The notes beneath the pieces are model-generated. The model was not told the origin of the DNA and ran no database searches. It saw only the letters and a program-made list of their open reading frames with translations. This document shows positions 53,882 to 62,824 of a stretch of DNA of 64,000 nucleotides, piece by piece; within the stretch, counting starts at the first letter, position 1, and each line of letters starts with the position of its first letter. Origin of the DNA: Sordariomycetes sp. S80-01Y (taxonomy: Eukaryota > Ascomycota > Sordariomycetes). The translations under genes and the position numbers were made by a program. Where the stretch lies: contig JAXQJY010000027.1 of the NCBI GenBank assembly GCA_037042185.1, positions 2,976,001 through 3,040,000 of the forward strand. The letters are read 5' to 3'.

Positions 53882-55296
53882 GACTGGCGAATGCCAAAAT
53901 AACCTCATTAATCAGACGCGCTGGCTCATGTCGCAAACCCTATTTTCGTCTAGTGATCAGCGTGCGCGCGCCCGCGCCCCAATTCAGTCCGAGGATCTGG
54001 AGGATCTGGAAAGGGGACCCCTGTGTTGTTAGCTGGGAAGAGCTGGGAAGCAAGGCCAAACGCGTCCCCGACCGTCCCGGTGCGCGCGTCATGCTGTGGC
54101 GGTGCTCGGACTGAGGGAACTCGAATGCAACAGCCAGTGTTCGGACTGCGTTCTGTAATTGCAGAGTCGCAACGATCCGGATCGACCTCATGCCCATGGC
54201 CATGGCGATAAGGATGGCGGGCATCATGCAGGAGGCAGCTGATGCTGGGCAGGCTGGGAGGCTGCCAAGTTGGCAAGCTTGGTCCTGATGCTACTGTACC
54301 TATTACGGATGACGGCGCTGGAGTAATACTTGGTACCTGACCAAGGTACCTACACACAGCATGCTGACCCCCGCCTGGCCCGGTCCCCCGAGACGGGAAA
54401 TGTGGGGTAATCGGTAGCGTCGGTAGTACTAAGTAGTATCGCCATCAGCCACGGCAGCCGCTGTAACGATCCGATCTGCGGCGCCTGCAGCAGGTCACGC
54501 TTGTTTACCGGATGCACCATACGGACGGGATGGAGAGACAGTGAATGCCAGCCAGGCAGCTGATGGCGACCACCAACAACCCCCCTCGACGTGGAGGCAT
54601 GCGGCGTGGACATCTGCAGTTGACTCGTCTGGATGCAGTCGTTTGTTTCGACTCTAAAACGTTTCGACGATCCTCCTCCGGACTCTGTCAGATTGTAAAC
54701 GACTGGCTGGACCTGCTGCTTCGGGCGACTGTAGATCGCCATTTCATGCTTGTGGCCAGCCCTGCAATCTCACAGCAGCCTTCAGGGGATCTTCCCCTCG
54801 CCCTCGTCCCCACTGCCACTGTAGTGACATACGTACCGCGCTGCGCTGCACTGACGACCGGCAGCTTGAGGTGCTCCAACGGTTGCAACGTCACCTCCTG
54901 GCCAAGGCGAGCCGTGCTCCAGCTGCCCGCACCTCCAACAGCTCCAGCTTCTCCATCCGCACAAGCTTCGTCGTTGCTGCCGCCAGCAGCACCACCAGCA
55001 GCACCACCCGCGGCTCTGACCTTAATCATCAATCTCCTTAACGGAGGCCACACGCGACCAACGCAGCATGCCAGCGTCACATCCCCAGCGTTACATGGCG
55101 TTTTCGATGGTGACGCCAACTTCGACCCCCAATCCCTGAGGCTGGTCCCTGGACGCGCGCGCACACCCACGCACGGATCCCCTTTACCTTGGGCTCGCTA
55201 GGGATCGGCGCCCTTTAAAGCGCTCCCATTCCCACCCTCACCTGGGCTACCTTCTCTTGGATACCTGGAATTTGGAACCATCATTCGGTCGCAATC
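53882..55296. other. Intergenic before hexosaminidase
   Basis: 1.4 kb. A 218-codon plus-strand frame at 54545-55201 and an opposing 160-codon frame are low-complexity (Ala/Pro or Ala/Gly runs from GCA/CAC trinucleotide repeats near 54.98 kb) and are not accepted as genes. The last 100 bases are the hexosaminidase promoter, with CCTTTAAAGCG near 55211. Confidence 0.4.
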
Positions 55297-57111
55297 ATGT
55301 TCTCCAAGGCCCTCGCCCTGGCCGCCCTGGCCCTCAGCGCCAGCCCCGTCAACGCCATCTGGCCCATCCCCAAGTCCATCACCACCGGCAACTCGACCCT
55401 CTTCATCGACCAGACTGTCGCCGTCACCTACAATGGCGAACCAGTACGGACCCTCCCCTCCAAGTACCTAAACTATCAAGCCATCACGGACTCTAACCTC
55501 TTCCAACAGCTCTCGTACGCCGTAGGCTACACCCCACCGCCTGGCAGCGACATGAAGAGCAAGGACATCGTCCAAGGCGGCGTTGAGCGCGCATTATCTG
55601 CCATCTTCCAGACCGGCTTCGTGCCTTGGATGATTCGCGAGCGCGGCTCCGACTTTGAGCCGGCCATGCGCGACGACACCAAGCGCATCTCCAAGCTGTC
55701 GATCCGCCAGACCGAGGAGGACGACGAGAACACCTTCAAGCCCGTCGTCGGCACCGTCGACGAATCCTACGAGCTCAAGGTCACGCTCAACGGCACCGCC
55801 GAGCTGGTTGCTCCCTCATCGACGGGTATTCTGCGCGGATTGGAGACTTTCCAGCAGCTCTTCTACAAGCACACCAGCGGCCAGGCCTTCTACACCCAGC
55901 ACGCGCCCTACGACATCAAGGATGAGCCCAAGTTCCCCCACCGCGGCATCTTGATGGACGTCAGCCGTCACTGGTTCGAGATCGACGACATCAAGCGCAC
56001 CATCGACGGCCTCGCCATGAACAAGATGAACGTTCTTCACCTGCACGTCACCGATACCCAGTCCTGGCCGCTCGAGATCCCCGCCCTCCCCAAGCTCACT
56101 GAGAAGGGCGCCTACGCTCCCGGGTTGACCTACTCCCCCGAACAGGTCAAGGCCCTCCAGGAGTATGCTGTCCACCGCGGTGTGCAGCTCATCATGGAGA
56201 TCGACATGCCTGGTCACATTGGCATTGAGGAGGCCTACCCCGGTCTTTCCGTTGCCTTTGCCGAGCAGCCCTACCAGTTTTACTGCGCCCAGCCGCCGTG
56301 TGGTTCTTTCAAGCTGAACGACACCGACGTGGAGGACTTCCTTGACACCCTCTTTGAGGATCTTCTGCCTCGCCTTTCGCCTTACACGTCCTACTTCCAT
56401 ACCGGTGGCGACGAGTACAAGGCCAACAACTCTCTCCTGGACCCCGCCCTCAAGACCAACGACGAGGAGATCCTGCAGCCTATGCTCCAGCGCTTCCTCA
56501 CCCACGTTCACGACAAGGTTGTCGAGCTCGGCCTCACTCCCATGGTGTGGGAGGAAATGGTGCTCGAGTGGAACGCCACCGTCCCCGAGGGCACCATCAT
56601 CCAGTCCTGGCTGGGCGAGAACGCCGTCAAGGAGCTCGCTGAGGCCGGCCACAAGGTCATCGACTCCAGCTACTCCTTCTACTACCTCGACTGCGGCCGC
56701 GGACAGTGGCTCGACTTCCCCAACGGCCCCAGCTGGAACACCTTCTACCCCTTCCCCGACTGGTGCTCTCCCACCAAGAACTGGCGCCTCCTCTACTCGC
56801 ACGACCCGCGCGACGGCGTCTCCGAGGAGGCCCAGAAGAACGTCGTCGGAGGTGAGGTCGCCGTCTGGGCCGAGACCATTGACCCTACGAGCATAGACAG
56901 CATCATCTGGCCCCGTGCTGGCGCCGCCGGCGAGGCCTGGTGGAGCGGCAACAAGGATGCGCAGGGCAACAACCGAACACAGCTCGAGGTCCGCCCTAGG
57001 CTGAGCGAGCAGAGGGAGAGGATGCTGACGAGGGGTGTGAAGGGCACCGTCATCACGCAGCTCTGGTGTGACATGAACGACGCGGAGGAGTGTGCGCACG
57101 TGGAGCAGTAG
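55297..57111 (+). CDS. Beta-N-acetylhexosaminidase, GH20
   Basis: Single-exon 604-residue secreted enzyme. It removes terminal GlcNAc from chitin oligomers, in cell-wall remodelling or chitin use. Signal peptide: SKALALAALALSASPVNA, cleaved before IWPIPKS. After an N-terminal GH20b-like beta domain and a variable propeptide-like stretch (residues about 100-150), the TIM barrel starts at PHRGILMDVSRHWFEIDDIK. Catalytic pair Asp372-Glu373 sits in HTGGDEYKANN (substrate-assisted mechanism), and substrate-binding Trp residues are seen in VWEEMVLEWN, IQSWLG and a late GEAWW. Length matches Aspergillus NagA-type enzymes (about 600). Codons are strongly C/G-ending, which suggests good expression. 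N-glycosylation sites are present (GNST, LNGT, NNS, WNAT). Confidence 0.96.
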   Translation: MFSKALALAALALSASPVNAIWPIPKSITTGNSTLFIDQTVAVTYNGEPVRTLPSKYLNYQAITDSNLFQQLSYAVGYTPPPGSDMKSKDIVQGGVERALSAIFQTGFVPWMIRERGSDFEPAMRDDTKRISKLSIRQTEEDDENTFKPVVGTVDESYELKVTLNGTAELVAPSSTGILRGLETFQQLFYKHTSGQAFYTQHAPYDIKDEPKFPHRGILMDVSRHWFEIDDIKRTIDGLAMNKMNVLHLHVTDTQSWPLEIPALPKLTEKGAYAPGLTYSPEQVKALQEYAVHRGVQLIMEIDMPGHIGIEEAYPGLSVAFAEQPYQFYCAQPPCGSFKLNDTDVEDFLDTLFEDLLPRLSPYTSYFHTGGDEYKANNSLLDPALKTNDEEILQPMLQRFLTHVHDKVVELGLTPMVWEEMVLEWNATVPEGTIIQSWLGENAVKELAEAGHKVIDSSYSFYYLDCGRGQWLDFPNGPSWNTFYPFPDWCSPTKNWRLLYSHDPRDGVSEEAQKNVVGGEVAVWAETIDPTSIDSIIWPRAGAAGEAWWSGNKDAQGNNRTQLEVRPRLSEQRERMLTRGVKGTVITQLWCDMNDAEECAHVEQ

Positions 57112-57667
57112 ATTTGGAAAAAAAGACATATATTTGAAGAAATCGATTCATAGCAAATACCAAGCATGACATGATGACCATTTCTGTGTCCTTCTCATGT
57201 GCAAACCTGCAAACTGACTGCCTCAGCCCTACCTTGGCCAAACACAGCTTAAAATCGTGGCTGTGAGGATCTCCCTGCAGCCACAGACGCACCGCACGCG
57301 CCACTCCCGGACATGCCAGTGACCTGCACCTCCACCAACCAGTCAGTCGGGAAGTCAACCTGGGCTGTTTTTCATTCTCCTCATTGTGCGCAGGGCAGAC
57401 CAACACATATCGGGTGATGCGCTTTGGTGTTGCTCAAAAATGGAACAAAAGACCACGAGATGATCTTTCCGCCCATTCAAGTCGAATTACATGTTGCTTG
57501 AAGCTTCCAACACCGTCGGGTTAGTGACTCACGGACCTCCACGCCGTGACTTATAAAGCGCATCTCTCACTATCGGCCACCGATAGATTCGACTTACAAT
57601 CATCATCTTCACTTCACTTCGTCGTACTCATCGAGTTCTCGCCTTCCAAATCGACAAAACCGACAGT
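57112..57667. other. Intergenic with Nudix gene promoter
   Basis: 556 bp. TATAAA at about 57552-57557 lies 111 bp before the Nudix start. Nothing coding recognised. Confidence 0.45.
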
Positions 57668-58426
57668 ATGGCCTCTCAATCCAGACCATTTTGCATCGAG
57701 GACATCGAGAGTCTCCAAGTCATCCGCCAAGCCGACAAGCACAGATGGCTGGTCTGCCACGAAGACAGCCCCCAAGGTCTCAAAAGCCCAGCTGCGCCCG
57801 AGACGGACAGGCGGATCAACCGCATCATCGGCGTAGCGGCCCTCATCTACAATGACGACGGCCAGGTCATTGTTGGCAAGCGCATGGGCTCCCACGGCGC
57901 GGGCACGTGGGCTCTGCCCGGCGGTCACATCGACGACACCCACGAGATAAACAAGGAGGGCAGGCCCTGGGACGTCGACGTCAAGAACTGGACCAAGAGG
58001 CCCGCCGTCGACGTCGAGTCCGAGGCGGCGACCTGCATCCGCGAGGTTGAAGAGGAGACCGGCCTGGCCATCGAAACCTCCGGGAAGGTTGTGCACGCCA
58101 CCTGGGACTTCTTCGAGGGCAACCGGCCAGGCTTTGAGTACTACAACACCTTCTTCGTCCTGTGCAGGCAGAGCAGCACTCCGAGACAAGTTCCCGTCAA
58201 CAAGGAGCCGGGCAAGTGCGAGGGCTGGTACCCCAAAACCTGGGAGCAGCTGAGGAGGATCTTGGAGGAGAATCCCCTGATCAGGGACGAGGGGAACTTG
58301 CCGGCGGCGGCGGCGGCCGGCGCAAAGGGGAGAGACGAGCTGTTCTTGCCACTGGCAAAGCTGGTTCGGGACTTCGACAGCTTGGAAAGTCTCATGGCAA
58401 TTGACAAGAGGCTGTCCGGGTCTTAG
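57668..58426 (+). CDS. Nudix hydrolase with interrupted Nudix box
   Basis: Single-exon 252-residue protein. Nudix enzymes cleave nucleoside diphosphates linked to a moiety X, such as oxidised dNTPs or nucleotide sugars. The strand before the box is NRIIGVAALIYND and KRMGSHGAGTWALPGGHID, close to the NUDT15/MTH2 type. The second half of the box is intact: E117 then seven residues then R125-E126-V127-E128-E129-E130-T131-G132-L133. However GG85-86 and E117 are separated by about 31 residues instead of five. The extra segment is hydrophilic (HEINKEGRPWDVDVK). An in-frame intron could be imagined but no convincing pair of splice sites removes it. C-terminal helix-rich part is ordinary. Substrate unknown. 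TATAAA lies 111 bp upstream. Confidence 0.88.
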   Translation: MASQSRPFCIEDIESLQVIRQADKHRWLVCHEDSPQGLKSPAAPETDRRINRIIGVAALIYNDDGQVIVGKRMGSHGAGTWALPGGHIDDTHEINKEGRPWDVDVKNWTKRPAVDVESEAATCIREVEEETGLAIETSGKVVHATWDFFEGNRPGFEYYNTFFVLCRQSSTPRQVPVNKEPGKCEGWYPKTWEQLRRILEENPLIRDEGNLPAAAAAGAKGRDELFLPLAKLVRDFDSLESLMAIDKRLSGS

Positions 58427-59470
58427 ACCTTGAGATGACCAGGTCTGAGAAAGGGGGGCAAAGGGGCAATACGGTGGGAGAGCAGGGGGGCCTTGGCTGC
58501 AGTGACGTCGGGCTTCGGCAAGAAGAGCCAAGCCCAAATAGATTTCGTAAATTAACCAGCAATGGGTTTTCGTTTCCTTCTCACACCTTTGAAGAGTCCT
58601 ATGGAGTTGCCATTTGCGGGATGTGAGGTCGCGCCTGTGGTGGCTTCGAGGTCCAGCCCCATGGACCGTCGGGGTCAGCTCTAGAAGCCATTAGACAGTC
58701 TCAAACAACACGAACCAGGTGGGCTCCAGCTCGCTACATCTTTGGCCCGTTTTCGAGACCAATAGTCGCTCCGCCCCGCGACATGTTCCTGGCATGACGC
58801 ACGTTTCTTTTGCGGCCCTGGCCGGAGCTCCCCACACCCCTTGCATGCAGTTCGCATCGGAACATCGCCCTGACAACTTCTGCGTCGCCCTTTGGAAGAT
58901 CTGCAAATCCGTTTGAGAATTCGAGATATGAGCTTCTCAGAAAGACATGATTGAGATTATTGCGAAGATTGGGGTTGTCTGGCTGTGAAGATTCGGGAGT
59001 GTCAGATCGACCATCTCAGGACGCTCCCAACCTTGGCCGTCCCCTGGCCTAAACCACTGTCTCGGCGCGCTCAGTCCATGACAGCGTCTATAGTCCTGGC
59101 GTTTAATCTTTCGGTTGGATCTGTTGCTTCTCCGGACCCCGTCTCCCTGACGCCGTCCCGGCCTGACACATCGTCCGCCCGGTAGGCCCTCCCTCCGCTG
59201 CAGCCCCCCTTTGAGCGTAATCTCGGCGTCTCACTCTCATCAACATGGCTCCTGCACGGTTAGACGACTGCAAAGGCAAGGATAGGAGGCGAACCCACCT
59301 TGACGAAGCCTATATAGTCCCCGGATGCAACAGCACATTCCAATCTTTCTCTCCCATCCTCAACACACACTCTCTCAACCACAGTCGCTCTTTAGACACT
59401 CGTCACTCGCTGACCGGCCTGTCCATCCCCTCCATCCATAATCAACCTTAATCACCTAATACTCGACAAC
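58427..59470. other. Intergenic with strong promoter of the Cys-rich gene
   Basis: 1.04 kb without a gene. TATATAG at 59311-59317 is followed by a CT/CA-rich leader of about 130 bases without any ATG, an arrangement of highly expressed fungal genes. Short frames (about 60-70 codons) here are not supported. Confidence 0.45.
59311..59317 (+). promoter_or_regulatory. TATA box of the Cys/Gly-Asn-rich gene
   Basis: TATATAG 154 bp before the start codon, followed by an ATG-free pyrimidine- and CA-rich leader after a single ATG at 59323, which probably lies upstream of the transcription start. Confidence 0.55.
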
Positions 59471-60664
59471 ATGTCTGACATCGTCGCCCAGCTCGAGGTC
59501 CTCTCCCAGGAGAGCGGCTGCCTCCTCGATCTCACCGCCATCCTCGACCTGAGCATCTGCCCCAAGATCGACCTCAAGACCCCCAAGCACCACAAGGTCG
59601 AGGAGAAGGAGGATGTCATCTGCGTCACCCCCAGCCACGAGCACAAGAAGGAGAAGCGCTGCCCCGACAACTCCTGCTACGAGGTCTCCGACAAGGTCTG
59701 CAAGAAGTCCCACGTCGCTCTCGACCTCGAGCTCCTCGTCATCCTCGGCCTCCTCACCGAGGAGGAGCTCGAGAAGTACCTCAAGGCCATGGGCGAGATG
59801 GACGAGGACGACTCGCTCGACATGAACGACGACGACGTCAAGATGGACCCTCTCCTGTCCGTCGGTGCCGGTGACGACAACAACATCCTCGACCTCGAGG
59901 TTGCCGGCGAGGACGGCCTTCTGGACCTTGACCTCCTCGGCCAGGACAGCCTCCTGAACCTCGGCGGCGACGGCCCTCTTCTCAACCTCGGCGGCAAGGA
60001 CAAGGGCCTGCTCGGCCTCGGTGGCGTCCTCCGTCGCTCCGCCAAGCACGGCAACCAGCGCCTGCTCGACGTCGATGTCGGCGGCAAGAAGGACAAGGAC
60101 CAGGCCACCATTGACGTCGATGTCGCCACCCACTCCAAGCGCCAGGACAAGGGCCTCCTCGACCTCCAGCTTGGTGGCTACCAGGACGATAAGGAGAGTA
60201 CCATTGACGTCGATCTCTTGACCCGCCCTCGCCCCGATGGCAACAACGGCGGCAACAACGGTGGTAACAATGGCGGCAACGGTGGTAACAATGGCGGCAA
60301 CGGCGGCAACGGAAACAACGGCGGCAACAATGGCGGCAACGGTGGCAACGGCGGCTACCTTTCCCACTACCAGCCTCTCTGCAAGAAGGGCTTCAAGGCT
60401 CCTCACCGCGACCAGGCTGAGAAGTGCCACGCCCGTGACGCCAACCACTGCCTCGCCATCTGCCACTCCCGCTCCGCTCTCCTGACCCTCGAGGCCGACG
60501 CCAAGGTCGGTGACATTGCCAACATCCAGCTCTGCGCTGCCATCGAGTTCAACAACGGCGAGTCCGGCGACAACTGCCACTACTTCGTCGCCCCCGAGCA
60601 CGAGCCCTGCCACGACGACGAGCTCGAGGAGAAGGAGAACTGCTACACCTTCGTTCGCAACTAA
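59471..60664 (+). CDS. Cys-rich protein with Leu/Asp repeats and a Gly-Asn tract, no recognised family
   Basis: Single-exon 397 residues; the first ATG after the TATA box, in a CAACATG context. No signal peptide or membrane segment. N-terminal part (1-75) has six Cys in charged sequence. Residues about 130-190 are leucine/aspartate repeats (ILDLEVAGEDGLLDLDLLG, SLLNLGG, PLLNLGG, GLLGLGG). Residues about 197-258 hold two roughly 30-residue tandem copies of LLD-x3-GG...TIDVD. A Gly/Asn tract follows (about residues 257-296). The last 100 residues have eight Cys and faintly resemble a PAN/apple-type fold (CLAIC, QLCAAIEFNNG, CYTFVR). Nearly every codon ends in C or G, as in abundant proteins. 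Function unknown. A structural or extracellular/unconventionally secreted role is only a guess; the 59471 start excludes a classic leader. Confidence 0.8.
   Translation: MSDIVAQLEVLSQESGCLLDLTAILDLSICPKIDLKTPKHHKVEEKEDVICVTPSHEHKKEKRCPDNSCYEVSDKVCKKSHVALDLELLVILGLLTEEELEKYLKAMGEMDEDDSLDMNDDDVKMDPLLSVGAGDDNNILDLEVAGEDGLLDLDLLGQDSLLNLGGDGPLLNLGGKDKGLLGLGGVLRRSAKHGNQRLLDVDVGGKKDKDQATIDVDVATHSKRQDKGLLDLQLGGYQDDKESTIDVDLLTRPRPDGNNGGNNGGNNGGNGGNNGGNGGNGNNGGNNGGNGGNGGYLSHYQPLCKKGFKAPHRDQAEKCHARDANHCLAICHSRSALLTLEADAKVGDIANIQLCAAIEFNNGESGDNCHYFVAPEHEPCHDDELEEKENCYTFVRN
60240..60357 (+). repeat. Coding GGC/AAC minisatellite (Gly-Asn tract)
   Basis: About 118 bases of GGC, GGT and AAC codons giving GGNN/GGN units inside the Cys-rich gene. 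Length polymorphism by slippage is likely. Confidence 0.75.
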
Positions 60665-61570
60665 GCGCACACGCACACGCGCACACGCGCACACAAGAGC
60701 CTGCTCCCGCTCGGGGATCGGCCGCAAAACGTGATAGCTTCCTTCTTCTTTCCCTTTGTTGACAGCTCTCGAGCGGGTTTCGCTGCGAAAAGGTGATTAC
60801 AACTTTTGCAAAGACGAGGTTTATGGATGGATGTATACTGGGGATTGGATGGATGTACTTGCCTTCTTCTTGACACAAACTTTTGCCATAGATTTGGTGG
60901 TTTAATAAAAACTTTCTTTGACTGACACATGCTACTTGCCCCAAGCCCTATCATCTGTGAGCCAATGTCAAGGGTTGTGGTTACCAGTTGGAACTCCCCA
61001 CATCTGATTTTGCTTGTTGATTCACCCGGCGATCAAGGAAAAGCGTGATGTTTTCAGACTTATAAGATATTGCTAGAGACATGTCGAGCAAACAATAGTC
61101 CAGGGCCTACGAGAACAACCAGAAAACGGGTTGGGTCCGTTTCCTATGGTTGGATCTACCGAGCAGCCGAAACGGCCACTGCCAGTTTACTAATGAATGG
61201 CACATTGGAATCTAGTTGATTGTGCGGAATGCTAAGCTCAGCCAAACGTTGTTATCTTGCTGAGTGCATCTATACGACAGCATCCCGAGAGTATCTGAGG
61301 GGTTCCCCCTTTTTTTGTAATGCCGGGTCTCCACTCCTATTCACCCGAGACACTTTTCCCCCCAAGCCCAGGACCTGACTTAAGCAAAGTCGCTGACACG
61401 TTGACTGGGCATACCAAATCATGTAATCACAATTAGAGATGGATTCGACTGTGAAGACGCACGCGGCGCCTGCCGAGCCGCCCGTATAATTTATACAAAA
61501 GTTAGACCCCCATCTCAGGTCCGTTAGTATACATTGATTGTACAGCATCTTTGACCGCCGTCCACACCGT
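60665..61570. other. Intergenic between convergent genes
   Basis: 906 bp. Begins with an imperfect CA/CG dinucleotide run (60666-60694) just after the stop codon. The rest is the 3' region of the Cys-rich gene and of MRPL15. No coding sequence accepted. Confidence 0.45.
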
Positions 61571-62456
61571 CTATATGATGCCCCTGTGCAGCCTCGAGAT
61601 GACCCGTTCCCTAATGATCTTCGACGACAGATCCATGCCGTGCTGCAGCGTGACCGCACCAATGATCGCAAGAACCGCACCGTTCATGACCGTGTCGACG
61701 CCTGACTTTTCGAGATCGTTCGGCTAGTAGGGGCTGTTAGCGTACGTTGGCAGGGCATGTCAGCGAATCCTCACCTGCCGGGGCTTCCACCGCACGACGT
61801 TCCGCAAGCCGACCTCCTGCGCCAGCGCGTACAGCTTGTTCTGGCCCGTCACATCCCTCGACTCCATAACGTGCAGGTTATCGACGGGGTCGAGTTGCGG
61901 GTGGCTGAACGGCTCTCGCAGATGACTGTACTGGTCGCGCTTCTTTGCCTGCTCCATCGGCGCTAGGTTTGTGATTGCCTTGGTGGTTTCCATCCGGAGG
62001 GTCATTCGTCCTAGTTGTGTGAGCTCGAAGCCTTGTCTCTGGGGCGTCCACCGTACCTAACAGAGCCAGCCGATCGTTGAATCCTCTCCTTCCTTGGTCA
62101 AAGCTCTTGTGTGTAATAGCTAACCATTTCAACTCCTCTGGCAACAGCTTGCTCCCACCCTTCCCCAGGAACCTCTCGTACATGGCATCCAGCACCAATG
62201 GATCGTTGTTCACCGACCAGATCTTGTTCTGCGGATTCCTCGCCGTGTCCATCTGAATGGGAGCTGCCATGCCTGGGGGCGTCTGCGACCATCGCGGCAG
62301 CTTCTCGGTCGTTGACTGTGCCAGCTCTTTCTTGATGGCTTCGGACTCGGACGTGCTCATCTTGGTATCGGTGGTGTAGCAGGCCCGCAGACTGCTCGAA
62401 CGAACAGCCTGTCGTGCGCTGCGCGAGAGCGCCGTTCGGCAGGGCTGGAGCGCCAT
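61571..62456 (-). CDS. MRPL15: Mitochondrial ribosomal protein mL57 (MRPL15), RNase III-like fold
   Basis: Predicted 262 residues from exons 62456-62057, 62010-61775 and 61723-61571. The introns are 46 and 51 bp (GTACGG...ACTAG, GTGAGG...ACTAG) and phases close. It is a component of the large mitochondrial ribosomal subunit. The N-terminus is a mitochondrial presequence, Arg/Ser/Ala-rich without acids (MALQPCRTALSRSARQAVRSSSLRACY...). The domain is a non-catalytic RNase III fold: KLLPEELKWLAITHKSFDQGRRGFNDRLALLGRM, then a helix-rich middle and SGVDTVMNGAVLAIIGAVTLQHGMDLSSKII at the end. The acidic catalytic residues of true RNase III are not apparent. It diverges from RTT109 across 368 bp. 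Confidence 0.9.
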
Positions 62457-62824
62457 GGTTTATGGCAATTGGGGTCGTGACGGCGGTATATGGTCGATGA
62501 TGCGTCGCGGTAAGGTTGGAGCACGGGGATCGCGAACATTTTCTCGAAGTCACGTGCGTGGGCGACAGGGGTGCCTCGAGGTAGCTCGGGTGCCCACTTT
62601 TGCGCGAAGCGGTGGTCTTGGCAGACGACCCTTGAGACGCGACAAGGCGGCTTCAACCAACGATCATCTTCACTTACCCAATTGCTTGGAGCACACCTTC
62701 TTGGATTCGTGCCGTGTCAATCCAGATCAGAGTGCGAAAAGCCACCCGAAGCAACGCGTTGAGATTCACAGTCTCCTCAGCTGCATCGTAGGCATGCCCT
62801 CCCAGAGAGGATTACAATACCAAG
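62457..62824. promoter_or_regulatory. Divergent promoter of MRPL15 and RTT109
   Basis: 368 bp between two facing-away start codons. No clear TATA box on either side, consistent with constitutive expression. Short open frames here are not accepted as genes. Confidence 0.5.

Noticed and set aside
54545-55201. 218-codon open frame before the hexosaminidase gene
   Set aside because: Low-complexity Ala/Pro from trinucleotide repeats, no domain, and an equally open frame on the other strand.
55816-57129. 437-codon open frame on the minus strand
   Set aside because: Exact antisense of the hexosaminidase gene. C-ending codons on the sense strand remove stops from the opposite frame; the product is Val/Gly/Leu-rich without domains.
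57614-58537. 307-codon open frame on the minus strand
   Set aside because: Antisense to the Nudix gene; no recognisable domain.
60666-60694. CA/CG dinucleotide run
   Set aside because: Short imperfect microsatellite in a 3' UTR; no sign of function.
59456-60727. 423-codon open frame on the minus strand
   Set aside because: Antisense shadow of the highly codon-biased Cys-rich gene, with low-complexity Val/Ala/Glu sequence.
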